This document shows, one piece after another, positions 27,460 through 42,084 of a DNA stretch of 64,000 nucleotides (positions are counted from its first letter, which is position 1; each line of letters opens with the position of its first letter). The notes under the pieces were generated by a model. It saw only the letters and a list, made by a program, of their open reading frames with translations. It did not search any database and was not told where the DNA came from. The position numbers were made by a program, and so were the translations under genes. The DNA comes from Bryopsis sp. KO-2023 (taxonomy: Eukaryota; Chlorophyta; Ulvophyceae; Bryopsidales; Bryopsidaceae), in the NCBI GenBank assembly GCA_030272585.1, contig BSYQ01000003.1:992001-1056000 (forward strand), in the 5' to 3' direction.

Positions 27460-28979
27460 ATGGCACGAATGGCACCTTCTTTAGTAATGGCAATTCTTGC
27501 GGTTTTGGTGGTGGCGCCTGCAGTGCGTGCGGCGCCAGATGGAAGGATGGAGATCGGTGGGTCATTCACAACAGAAACGACTTCCCCCAACTCGTACTCA
27601 GCCAATGTCAAGGCTCTCAGGTTCCGTGGCGGCGCAAGCATGCACGCGCCGCCACTGGACTGTACATCACCAAGAAGAGATCAGGTTTTGTTGTGGTTCA
27701 GGGAATGGGTTTGGACGTCGGCTGACGTTGCAGCCCAACGAGTGCGGCTCTTGTTCGAATCATTGCACCGACTGCAAGTGTGGGGAATGTACCACGTGCG
27801 CTCATGGCTTCGATCTGGACCACGATAAACACTGCAAAGAGTGTCACGGATGCGACGATGTTCATGGCTGCACGTAAGTACTTGCCAGAATTGCCATAGT
27901 TATTGCTGCATTGAGTTCTTTCGGTTTACAGAGATTCTGCATTTCTGATCAGAAATCATTTGTGAATGATTTTTCTTGGACTCAATTTACAGCTACCCTT
28001 TTTTGTTTTTGCTTTGTCGAGCAAGAAATATCATGCCCGTCTCCCAGCCCCCCCCCAAAAAACCAAACAAATGTTTTGCATATCACTGTGCCCTTACTTA
28101 TATATGTGCATGTGTGTTTTCTTGTTCGGTTTTTTGAAACGATTGCAGCTGGTGTGAATGCAATACTTGCAAAGAGTGCGAAGAGGGGTACTACAACTAT
28201 GATGGCAAATGTATCGAATGCGAATCTTGCGACGAGCATTGCCACGATTGCAGCTGCGGGACGTGCGATAAATGCAATGATGGATACTATGTTCATGAGG
28301 GAGGCTATTGCCACGCCTGCGGGGATTGCCATGACCACTGCCATACTTGCAACTGCGGCACCTGCGAGCATTGCAACGATGGATATGATTTGCACGTGGG
28401 TGAAACTATTTTGTTACTGTTTCCCTCTCTTTTACCCCCCGGTTCTTCCCCCTTTTTCTAATTGTTCCGATTTTCTCTGTTCTTTGCTTTTGCGTTCGGC
28501 CAAATTTAGACGACATGTATATGATACGTGCCTATGGATGTATCATTTTATTTGTCCCCACTCCCCCACCCCCCAAAAAAAGAAGTAAATAAAAGAAAGC
28601 AGCCACCTAAATCGAAACTGGAAACTTCTTGCCTCCACAGGATGATGGAACCTGTGTGGAGAAGGTGACCTATGTCGAAGAGGAGCACTATGTCGAAGAG
28701 GAGCACCATGTCGAAGAAGAGCACTATGTCGAGGAGGAGCACTACGTCGAAGAACACCCAGCCCCTGCCCCACATTATGTGGAGGAACCTGTGGAATACT
28801 ACGATCCACCACCAACACACTACAAGCCTATCAGCGGCTATGGTGGTGGATTCGGGAGGGGGGGCAGACCCACAGCCAAGGCCAATGCTAAGTGCCGTGG
28901 CAGGAACTGTAGAACTAGAACCAATACCAGAACGGGTCCAGGTTTTGCCAGCTCCAGGTCGGTTTCCAGGGGTGGATGA
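27460..28979 (+). CDS. Secreted Cys/His-rich repeat protein with VEEEH repeats and Gly/Arg tail
   Basis: Exons 27460-27684, 27734-27873, 28149-28395 and 28641-28979 total 316 codons plus stop. Residues 1-25 are a signal peptide (LVMAILAVLVVAPAVRA, then APDG). After a linker come about three modules of some 35 residues. Each holds closely spaced Cys and His in patterns such as NHCTDCKCGECTTC, EHCHDCSCGTCDKCNDGYY and DHCHTCNCGTCEHCNDGYD, reminiscent of furin/EGF-like Cys-rich repeats but with unusually many His. The last exon codes for five near-perfect copies of YVEEEH (residues about 210-240), a Pro/Tyr stretch and a Gly- and Arg-rich tail. The 27685-27733 intron is short (49 bases) and is inferred from phase. 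The composition suggests an extracellular matrix, wall or metal-binding protein. The function is not known. Confidence 0.8.
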
Positions 28980-30224
28980 AAAACCAAATTGACTACCACT
29001 CCCCTCCCCCCCTTTTCTTTCTTTTTCTTTCTTCTTTTTTTCCCCTTATTGCATCCAATGCATGATCGAGCTTTTATATGCGTGTAAGGTCAGGGATGGA
29101 AGGGGGGGGGGGGCGGGGTTAGGGGGAAAAGTTGATTGAATTTCGTTGTGATCGGTGTTGATATATGGCTTGAATACAGGGAGGGCTCTTTTTTTGAGAT
29201 TCCCCTCTTTTCTGTTAAGGTTTCGTTTTCTCTTTTTGCATTATTTACTATAGGACCCCTGTGTTTTCGTCTCTTGATTGACAATTCCGTGAATTTTATA
29301 ATAACTGATCGGGGGGTTTGGGTTGTTTACTTGGTTTCTTTTTCGGGAGGTGATTTTGATAAATGTGCCTTTTTATATTTTTCTCTCCATCAAAAATCAA
29401 CTAAACCAAAAGAAAAAAGATTAATAAAGGTTGAGGCGAGAGGGATAGCTGCGGGTTGGGAGTATATATATTTTTTTACGTGGGTGGGTGCTTTGTTTTT
29501 GTAAGGATTTGGAAGTGGGTTGGGTTTTGCTTTCTGTCCCTGATGTGTGGACGATACATTACACCATCTTGTAAGAAACCTCGATTGTTGGCATTTGTTT
29601 TTTTCTGTTTTTTTTTAACCAGTGCACATGATGTTATTTATGATAATGAGTGTCGAGCATCGCACCGATGCCAGGTTTCTATCTGACTTTTAAAAATGGA
29701 AGGAAAGCACTGTGAAAAAAGTTGCAAGGGAAAAAAAGGATTTCAAATCGCCAAGTTTAAATTGAGTTCTGTCGAAAAGATTGTCGATAGGTTATTGACC
29801 TTGGAAAAAAATTGATGGAAAGGGTGGCAGCAGTCCAGATTCGATGCTCGATGAGAAACAAAATTTGACCTGGAAAGAAAATTGATGGAAAGGGTGGCGG
29901 CAGTCCAGATTCGATGCTCGATGAGAAACAAAATTTGACCTGGAAAGATCAATAGGAAAAGGGTTATATTTCTTGTTGAATGCAATGTGAAAAGAAGACT
30001 GTAGGGAAGGCTGGACCTGGCTGGCTGGGTCGTGAGGAAAAAAAATTCACCAGCAGTGAAAGATTCTCAGCACACGTTCACCAGCCGCCAAATCAAGGCC
30101 GCCTGATCCTCAAACCCATCAGCATCAAATTTTCACAAAAAACTTCACACCCCTCAGTCAAACACACACACGCATCCATCCCTTATAGCCGACCCCTTCT
30201 CACGTCCTCCCACTCGCCGCCAAG
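28980..30224. other. Spacer with a 70-bp tandem duplication
   Basis: 3' flank of the Cys-rich gene (C run near 29005, G run near 29101), the tandem duplication at 29811-29948, and from about 30050 the likely promoter and leader of the next plus-strand gene. No gene is seen. Confidence 0.5.
29811..29948. repeat. Tandem duplication, 70-bp unit, two copies
   Basis: Bases 29811-29880 are repeated at 29881-29948 with a single difference (GGCAGC against GGCGGC) over the shared length. The high identity points to a recent local duplication in non-coding DNA. Confidence 0.9.
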
Positions 30225-31332
30225 ATGTTCGTGCTCCTCGGTTTCCTGTGCGCTCTGCTGGTCGCCTGCATCACCCAGTGGTTTGTTATGGTCCGACGGC
30301 TCACGAGGAAAGGTGAGCATCGTCAACCGTCAATCCAAGTCGTCGTTCACTGACGTCTACAGAAAAAAACGACGTCCGCGATTCTTCTCCAAAAGAATAC
30401 AACGCCGGGAGAAAAGCGTCACCAAACGCCCATGACACTCTTTTCTCATTCGCCCAAGTACCTAGGATAGGAATCGCTCTGGTTCCGGGGGTGCACCAGG
30501 GTCGCTCGAATGTCACGACGTCTGGAAATCCGTCGACGACGATTTCGTTAAAGTGTTGATGTTGGATGTCGAATGTTGATGTGCAGTGGCCGAGCTTCAG
30601 ACAGGAGTGGCCGAGCTTCAGACAGAGGTGGAGGAGCAAAAGGCCGCGGCCGTCCGCACGGCGGACGACGCGGCCAGGCGCGACGCCGAGGTGAGGGGGT
30701 GAAGCGCTTCATGCAGTGAATCTGTGTTGAGATCGATGTGAAATGTCCAAAAAAAAATGTCGTGGATTTTGCAGATGGAAATGGACAGAGAGTGGCTCCG
30801 AGAGGAGTTGGCACTCCTGGAGGAGGAGAAGAATGCTCTAAGGGAGCGAGAGGAGAAGATCAAGGAGATAGAGGCCACCCAGAAGATGGTGGGTGACCCC
30901 TCTGTGCATTTGTTTACTGTAGCTTAATTTTCAGTTAAGCTTTCTTTCGGTCCTTTCCAAACCTTCTTTTCTTGCTGCCTTTTTCCCGAGCATCGGTCCA
31001 ATGGAGAACATACTGACAGCGATGTGCTGCTCTTTCGATGATTTTGTTTTCTCTTTTTTCCTCAGGATGCCTATGACCTCGAGGAAAAGGAGGATTACCT
31101 CGACCAGTCAATCAAACTGGTGGAGGAGGAACAGGAGGAGCTCGACAAGGCAAAAGAGGCCTTCAAGAAGGCCAAAAAAGCCGAGAAGGCCAAAAAGGCC
31201 GAGAAGGCCAAAAAGGCCGAGAAGGCCAAGAAGGCCAAGAAGGAAAAAAAGGAAAAGATGAAAAAGAGGGTGTGTTCACAATCAAATTTTGCTCTGAATG
31301 TACAATATTGCTTTGGTTGGCGGCCATTATGA
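30225..31332 (+). CDS. Membrane-anchored Lys/Ala/Glu coiled-coil protein
   Basis: Not recognised by family. Exons 30225-30312, 30587-30690, 30775-30888 and 31066-31332 join in phase to 190 codons plus stop. The first exon codes for an uncleaved-looking anchor (MFVLLGFLCALLVACITQWF) followed by basic residues and a phase-1 intron. The rest is almost all heptad-like helix: VAELQTGVAELQTEVEEQKA with a repeated VAELQT unit, MEMDREWLREELALLEEEKN, then IKLVEEEQEELDKAKEAFKK and a run of AEKAKK repeats. The last 20 or so residues after the Lys-rich run read less like the coil. A donor near 31268 (AGG/GTGTGT) could replace them with another exon that I did not find. The layout is similar to the coiled-coil gene at 1388-2708. 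Confidence 0.75.
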
Positions 31333-32339
31333 TGCTCCGGTTATTGGCTGCCACTGTGATTCATATTGAAGCATCAATCCTGGCTGTGGGTGCTACAGGC
31401 CAAGGCCGGTGGACCCAGTGCCCTCTACAGCGTCAGATTTGGTCTGGCAATGGATTGGGAAGGGAACCTGTGCGGTTATGGCCATTTAGGAATGGTCCAG
31501 TGGGAGGCAAGCGTTCTCCGGAGGTGGAACGCAGGCGTTGGCCACGCTTAAATGACGTTTTATGCAGCATGGTCAGTATAGTCCTGTGAAATGTCACCTG
31601 GAAGATCCAGGCTGGAACCGAGTTTGTATTACATAATGCAACAAAGCCTGATTGCCATGTTTGCTGCACAGTGGCATGATTTTGTGGTGGCAGTGTGGAA
31701 ACCTTGATGCCTGGGTGTTGATCGAATTGATTACATTCCAGGGCCTACTGAGGCATTTTAGGATTGATCATCAGGTGGCTGCAAATCAGGTTCATGTGTG
31801 GCAATTCTGTGTTTGATTCTGGTTGGTATGGCAGGTGGGTAGTCAGGTGGAAATCGAGCTTCGGAAAGCGAAGAAAACAGTCAACAGAGGTGGAACAGTG
31901 GAAGGAAGCCCCTGGAAGTGGGGAACTATCGGTCAGTGGAAGGGAAGCCCCTAAATGAGGGGAAAATTTGGCGAACGGACTGGCGATGTCCCCAAAATGG
32001 GGGAATCTCCAGGAAATTCTGGAAAGAGGACTGCAGGATCCCAAAAGGGGAGCAAGGAAAGTGGCGTGCAGTGGGGTTAGCCTGCTGAGCAAGGTGGCAA
32101 AGAACCCAACTGTAAAGATTGGAAACGGAAAACACTGGTGTGAAACTGAAAACCGTGCCCGCATTCGACTTTGGGTACATCCAATCAAATAAAACAACCA
32201 GACCATCACTGCCAATAATTACAAAAACTGCGAAAGCCAATCGTATGACTCACATGGCACAAAAACTGAATAATATTCGACATTTGGTCGTCAAGCCAAA
32301 GTTCGCCCACAGGTGAAAAGCATGTTTCACAATTGGGAA
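31333..32339. other. Convergent spacer, no gene seen
   Basis: About 1 kb between the 3' ends of converging genes. It has higher G content than other spacers and short direct repeats around GGAAGCCCCT (near 31906 and 31943), but no supported coding frame or RNA gene. Confidence 0.4.
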
Positions 32340-32973
32340 AAAAACGGGCAAGCATACAGATCCACTCTATTCAGCAAGAAAACGGCCATGGCCCAAATAA
32401 AGACTCCCGAAAAAAGGAATACGTCCATGGAGAGGTGTTGACACAAATTAATAACCAAAAAAAAAAAATATACCAAAAAAAAATCTACAAGGTGTCCCTG
32501 CCTTAACATGAAAATACCCATGTACTTCCACAACATTCCGAGCAATTATTATTCCAGCCTCAATCATCATTTCTGAAGGGGAAAGGGGAAAAAACCCAAC
32601 ACCACCTTTTCTCGGTGGCGACGCACACCTTCCTTCAAAGATGGAAGCACTTTTCTTTTCTTTTGTACAAACCAAAAAATAAAGGTGTTGTTCTGCGAAA
32701 AGCCCCCAGTTTAACAAAAGAAACCAGTCGCAAAAAAAGCATCGATCAAGATGCCGACACCATCTAAACATGAGAAAAAAATTCAAACTAACCGACTTAC
32801 ATCTCCCTTTTCCTGTGAACATTGTACCGATACAATGTAACGGACCGGAGGCAAACCCATCAATAACTCTCTTCAAAAAGGCAGCTTAATGCATGCCTGT
32901 CGCAAGACTTTGTTTTTCTTGTGTGATATTTAAAAAAGAAGATGTTGGGGGGGGGGGGGAGCCCTTAACTCAC

Positions 32974-33786
32974 CATCCACGTCAAAGCGATACACAAACC
33001 TAGAACCCACACACTCCAACCCTGGCAGTCCCTTTTCAAATCGAGAATTCTTGCTTTCTCAGCGTCCCCCGCATTCCTGGAAAGGTAGGCTGCTCTGGAG
33101 GCAGCTTCCACATAATACAAATAATACAGGGGAAGCAACAGCCCGACCACAACTTCGATGAAAGTGATCACTGAGAAGCATTCCAGCTTGGGCATGAACA
33201 GCCCCATGCCAGTCAAGGAGACGACCGTCGCTGCATTTTGGCTGAAGGACCCCAAGAATCGGAACACCTCTGAGAAATCACCCTCCTGACAGCACGACTG
33301 GCACAATGATTTGGACCAGAAGATCATCCCCAGAATGTATACCGTACTCAACAAAGTTTGGTGGCGGAATCTCAAGGGAAGCAGGATCATGTGGAAAAGG
33401 GCGGCGACGATGGGGGATTTCGAGATTCTGGTCAAAATGTGGGCCAGTTCTGGTTCGGCCGCGGGAAGCGTTGCATCCTTCGTGCATGCGTAAACTATCC
33501 CCGTCAGCTGAAAAACCCACAGCAACGAATCTCGCCAGTCCTGGTAAACCCTCTTGTGTCTGACGCACAGGTAACACAGAATCGCAGGCACCGCATGCCC
33601 ACTGATTTCTTTCAGAACGAATGCGCCGCCGCAATCGCCCTCCAAAGGGATGCAGGCCAGCAACACCGCGACGCAATACGTGACAAAGTGCAGGTCCACT
33701 CTGGCCATCGCCAAGTGCGTGGCGTAAGCTCGTTCCGAGATGTCGCTATGGAAGCGCAAGGTGAACGGGTTCCAGGCATCCCCCAT
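32974..33786 (-). CDS. Polytopic membrane protein, main exon of an unrecognised gene
   Basis: Not recognised. One 271-codon exon starts with ATG at 33786 (MGDAWNPFTLRFHSDISE) and ends at a strong donor (TGGATG/GTGAGT). It codes for six to seven hydrophobic segments, among them LHFVTYCVAVLLACI, DSLLWVFQLTGIVYACT, TLLSTVYILGMIFW, AATVVSLTGMGLF and VITFIEVVVGLLLPLYYLYY. The last, WVLGLCIALTWM, is cut by the splice site. Hydrophilic loops are short. Candidate 3' exons lie between about 32880 and 32340: RVIDGFASGPLHCIG before a GTAAGT donor, and a hydrophobic VFIWAMAVFLLN ending in TGA. Their joins could not be settled. There is no signature of a known transporter or receptor family. Confidence 0.65.
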
Positions 33787-35058
33787 TTCTCCAGCGCACT
33801 ACCTCCAGCCCTACGTGCCACGTCGCGGTGAAAAAAACAAACAAACAAAAGCGTCAAAGTCTCGGTTGGGAGGCTTTCGCTGGCTTTGGGGACCAGTAGC
33901 AACAGAAAACCTACGGGTGTTTTTTTTCCCTTTTTTTTGTTACGGCGAGGAGAATCCCACGTGCACCCTACGCTCGGTAGATAGCGTCTCGGAAGAAGGG
34001 CTCCGTTCTATTGCGCATCCAGCCTACACGCCTTCTTGGATACTCAACCCGACAGCATCAGCGCTCGACTTTGGGTCCATGTCTCACACGTTTGGAAACC
34101 CAAGTGGAGTCGCGGAGTTTACGGAATGAGTCCGTACGCTTGTGCCGTTAGAATTCAGAACAAACGCCCCTTCCTGCCCCAAACGCCCACGTACTACTCA
34201 GGGGGTTCAGTACATACGCAGCACCCTTCTGTCGTTCTCTTGGGGAACGCTATTTTCAGTGCACCCCCTACCAATACGTCGCTTCTTCTTGTAACAAAAT
34301 GGTCGTCATCAGAAAAACTGAACAGCACCGAGCTGCGTGGAACCCCGCACATTGTGCCACATCAAGTTTCCACATTCTGTGGAAAGAATTTTTGGTGGCT
34401 CCTGCTGATTATCCAAGAGGTTGATTTTTTTCTTGTTGGGAAATCAAGCATGAACTGGTCACAAGATAAACTGAACAGAGGATTGTTTCTTTTGCTTCTG
34501 AAACTGGAGCTCATATCAATGCACCGACCCCACCACTGGTTTCTCGGAGGAATAGTTACAGTTGGGGCAAAAGCTGGCATAGGGGCAAAACCACCCCCCA
34601 AAAAAGTATCCAACTGTCACTTTTCTGCCACATGCATCAACAAAAAGCAGTATCATTATTTTTGCCAATCAACAGTCCGAAATGCATAAAAGAAAGTTCC
34701 CCCAAGAATAGGGTGCCCACGGGGCTTGCTGAAGTGAAACACAGAAAGAACTGGAAAGGGTAATGTATTCTCGGAAGGATCTTAGTTACAAAAGCTCTGA
34801 ATGCCACTCCTCCCCGGAAACCAGCTGTTCGCTCATCCCTAGAATGACAATGAGAGAGTTCGAAAAAGGTGAACAGTATGCTAGAAAAACCGAACGCGCA
34901 AATTTATTGTTGGTTGCTTCTACCCGTTTTCTCTCCTTTTATTTGCCCCAAGCCCCCCCCCCCCAAAAAAAAAAGACGAAAAAGAAACCTCGTATGTGTC
35001 ATAGAAAATAAAAATAAAATCTGGTGATCAAGAAATTTTTGCGAAAAGAGCACGCTCC
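33787..35058. other. Spacer between two minus-strand genes
   Basis: Upstream flank of the membrane-protein gene and 3' flank of the small secreted-protein gene. A long C run followed by an A run lies near 34953-34976. No gene is seen. Confidence 0.45.
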
Positions 35059-36187
35059 TCAAGGGAAGAACGTCCTCATCAGGAAGTCCTGCAAAAACAT
35101 ATCACGCAAAAACACCCAAATATATTAAAAAAAAAAGATTTTAAAAGGGGAAACATTCAAATTTCTGGTCATAAAATTTTGAATGTTTTCAAAAATTCAC
35201 AAATAGTTTTGCAAGTTCTTCCAGAGTCCTTCAGCCTCGGAAGCAAACAAACGTAGCGGTCCATTCAGAAAACAAAAAAAAATATTTCTTTACCGCAAAA
35301 GGAACAGGTAGTTCGTCCCCTTCCTCCTTGGAGGTATCTTGGTGCTGATCTTTTCTCCTTCTTGGCCTGTTTCCATTGCCACGGCCCCTTCCAGGATTCC
35401 TTCCGGGGTCCTCATCGCCACCGAATTCAGGGAATGCGAAATCTTGGTCCGAGTTGCCAGCCTCAAATCCACGTCCCTTGAATTCGGTACCCTCTCCATC
35501 ACCCACCCGGCCGCTGATTCTAGGACCTTCGTAAGCTGCATTCCATCCACCTACAATGAAATTCGTAGCAATGAATTCCATCAAAACCAGGTCCAAAAAA
35601 AAGAAAAGAATTGCATCAAACTTAAAAAAAAGGAAAAAAAATGGTTGGAATATGAAATTCAGATCATCATGATCACCCAAACAATGCAATTTGTTTGTGG
35701 GAGATGTTTGTTTTGCATTTAGGAAAACAGCCAAAAACGTCATCCACTGTGCAAATGAGTGATTTTGACTGCATTAGCCGTAAATGAGCTTTCTTGTGCC
35801 TTTTATATTTTTCGATGTCAGACTCACGATCGGTATCTAGAAAGAGAAGCCGTCTCGCGGATCGCACGCTGCTGCTGGCTGATACCCCTGAGTAGTTTTA
35901 AAAAACAATGCAAAGAATCGATACGACACAATTATATTTTGGTTGTATTTTGGTGGTGTTTTCTATGGTGCTGTGTTTGTTTTTCGTTGAATGCCGCCGA
36001 TTGAACATACCGCAGAGGTCTCACGGCAACGTTTCGTTTCCTTTGGGATATGGTTTTTGTACTGCGTTCGGTGGAAGAAAAAAGTAGACAAAAACCCACA
36101 GCCTTTACCCCCAATGTCGACCACAAGAAGAGAAACCGCTATAAACGCGGCGATCGATGTCGCCGACTCGTGCTTAATTCCAAACAT
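35059..36187 (-). CDS. Small secreted protein, 121 residues, Gly/Asp/Arg-rich
   Basis: Exons 36109-36187, 35294-35550 and 35059-35088 total 122 codons including the stop, with agreeing phases. Exon 1 codes for a signal sequence (ATSIAAFIAVSLLVVDI) and ends in a phase-1 intron. The mature part starts GGWNAAYEGPRISGR and is rich in Gly, Asp and Glu (EFGGDEDPGRNPGRGRGNGN). It then has a basic patch and an acidic stretch (DTSKEEGDELPVPFA), and the last tiny exon adds DFLMRTFFP. There is no Cys, so no disulfide fold. It resembles a small disordered secreted or cell-wall protein. No family was recognised. The 30-base last exon is inferred from a GTAAAG donor, a TTTTTGCAG acceptor and phase 0. Confidence 0.65.
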
Positions 36188-37276
36188 CGTTGCCAAAATT
36201 TTGTGAAGTTTCGTTTTCAGCGGGCGGGATCCACTGCGGGAAAAAGAAGTCGAATTTCTATGGTGGGGGTTTGTATCTAAATACAGACGTCGTTGGGCTG
36301 TCATATCATTATCGGAAAGAAAGGCGGCAGTGTCTTTTCTTTTCTCAGTGATCGGGGTACTGTCTTCGACTCGGAGGGGTTTTCTGGTGGCGGCTTTCAG
36401 AAATTCTCTTGGTGATGTACTCTTGTGTTGGAATGGAGTTTTAAGGCAGGGTAGCCGCCAGCTAGAGCGGTTGCACCCCAAGCAGTATCTACCAGAAAGC
36501 ATCGCACCATGGCAGTATCATGGTGTTTTGTTTCTGACCGTGCCAGGTGCAGGGTCGACCTGCCGCTGGGAACACATTGGTATAGTCGCGCTGCGTCAGG
36601 AGCAGATTTGTTTTTGAGGGGGTGTGTCAAAACTCATAACTTTCAGCGCTCCTAAATTTATTCAAATGAAGCAATCCATCCTGTTCAGAGCGTCTGCTTC
36701 ATACCCTACCAACACGCTTCAGGAAAAGGCTCGCCCAACAAGTTCTGTAGCATTGGTGATAATGCAATTTTGATCAAAAAGATCGAGGGAGTGAATGATT
36801 TGCACTGGTCTCCTTGCCCGTCTCAGTAAAATACCATAGTTTCTCCGTTTTGGGATTGCACACTCCAATTTTTATGGTTTTTTTTTGGGGGGGGGGGGGG
36901 AGGAGGGGGGGGTTCTTTCAGGAGTTTAGAGCTGGAATGCTTCTCTTCAAATGGCAACAGTTCTATTATAGTATGGTCGCAGCAAAAACAACAACAAACA
37001 AAGCAGCATTTCAAAATCTTTCACAAAGTTGCAAAACAAGATTAATCCGCCCATCCACAAGACTTTTTAAAATGCTTGAATATTCCCCGTGGCGCCTCTG
37101 ACTAAACCAGGGAAAAACAAGAAAACAAGAAGAAAAACAATGCATCAATTGCATACTAGCCCCAAAAATCGACCCTCCTCGCCTGCGTGTTTTCCACCCT
37201 ATTCTATATCCAAGTTGGATAATTCAACAAAAAAATCAGCTTTTCCCCTCGCATGTTTTCCACCCCCACCGTTGCG
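36188..37276. other. Spacer between minus-strand genes
   Basis: Upstream flank of the small secreted-protein gene and 3' flank of METTL5. A T run followed by a long G-rich run lies at 36881-36911. A stretch near 36505-36530 (GCACCATGGCAGTATCATGG) was tested as a U4 snRNA start and not accepted. Confidence 0.45.
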
Positions 37277-40613
<3,337 letters not shown>

Positions 40614-42084
40614 GTTTCCCGAACACGCGCGAAATCGATCCACCGTTTGTCCAGAACGGCTGGGTTGACATTCAACGATTGAAAGACAAATGCGTTGATT
40701 TTTGATGTAGATGAAAGAAATGTAGAGTCGCCCTCCAGTGAGTTTTTTCTTTTTTTTTGGCCCATTGTGGCCCTTTGGGCCCATTCTTTTTGTCCATTTC
40801 ACAAATTGAGAGGCAATTTTTGGGCCACAAAAGGGCCACAACGATCTTTTATAAGATCATATTTGTGCCACAAAAGGGCCACATCCTCCCCAAGTTTGGT
40901 AGGACTGGGGCCACATCCAATAAAACAACCAACCATACCACAGAACTCGCAACCAACAGAGATAAATCAGTTTTGTGTTTCAAACCTTGTAAGTTGTATT
41001 AGTGAATTTGGGGCTACATTTTCATTTTTCGGACAAACTGGGGCCACAAAAGGGCCACTTCAAAAAATGAAAGAGAGCAAATTTAGGGCTATTTTGGGGT
41101 CATGTCTGAAACCACCTCCACACTTTTCCGCCAATAAACCTCTAACATGAAAATTTTTTCACTGTTAGAAGTTTCCCTGCCCAGTTTAAAAGGATCTGCA
41201 GTAGGATGGAGTCCATCAGAGAAGAGTGACTAGACTTAGGAACAGGGACCTGCAAATGCTGGTGAAAATCGTGGGTTATGAATTTGCTCCAGGAAAATTG
41301 TTGAAAGGTGTTGGGGATCTTGAGGCCATATCTCATGAATATCATTGCCACCAGGTTGTACATGATAAAGCAATCTGGCTGTAATGAGAATCTGCTCTTC
41401 ACGTGGCAGTCTGAGTCGATGGGTATTGATCAAATGGAAAAAGACATGCCCCCATGTAGATATGGACAAGTTGATCCTGGACAATGGCTTGTTCCCAGAT
41501 GGAAAATTGAGCACCCACGAATAAGGCAATGACAGTATTTCCGAACTCTCTCATGCACAAGGTCGATAGAATGTACAGTTCTAGGATGGATTGGACGGAG
41601 GAATATCATTGTTCTTTTCTTCACGCTTTTCGACCTTTCTTGTGCGGAATTCAAAATTCAAGTTTTTTGGAACCGCAAAGGCTGGACTTGTAAATATGTC
41701 TACGCGCGCAGTTGAAGGAATTTACGAAGCGGTGAAATCATATATGCAACCTCATGCGTCGAACTTGCTCTTGCAAGGGGAACTGTGCGCGCTTCTGAGG
41801 TCGCAGATATGACGAACTTACCTTCTCACATCGATTGGTTCCCATTGGCAGCGACAATTTGGCACGATGAACTCGGAGGTCTGACCTGTTGCGCATGGGT
41901 CGAGCAACATCTCAATGAATTATCAAGAAACATTGTCTTCCTGTCTGCCAGAAACTGGTTTTTCGGTGTCGAGTCCTGCGCACGCCAGCATACTTCAAGG
42001 CGCTCAGACCTTTTAACGCCGCCATACAGTTCTGGTAGTTACTTTTTCCATATCGTTTATCGTTCGGAACCTACGGAAAAAAAG
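40614..42084. other. Divergent spacer between METTL5 and a small plus-strand gene
   Basis: Promoter of METTL5 on the left, then a repeat-containing stretch (40824-41058), then apparently unique sequence and the leader of the 42085 gene. No coding frame with support is seen. Confidence 0.45.
40824..41058. repeat. Three copies of a GCCACAAAAGGGCCAC motif
   Basis: The 16-base motif occurs exactly at 40824-40839, 40867-40882 and 41043-41058, with related GGGCCACATCC and TGGCCC pieces between. Copies 1 and 2 are separated by the palindrome GATCTTTTATAAGATC (40843-40858). This could be a decayed repeat element or a regulatory cluster. Nothing here is a known family to me. Confidence 0.6.

Noticed and set aside
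36495-36620. U4-like snRNA start (GCACCATGGCAGTATCATGG) followed by a T-rich stretch
   Set aside because: Only about 15 bases recall the U4 5' region. The k-turn stem-loop, the U6-pairing stems and a convincing Sm site could not be found.
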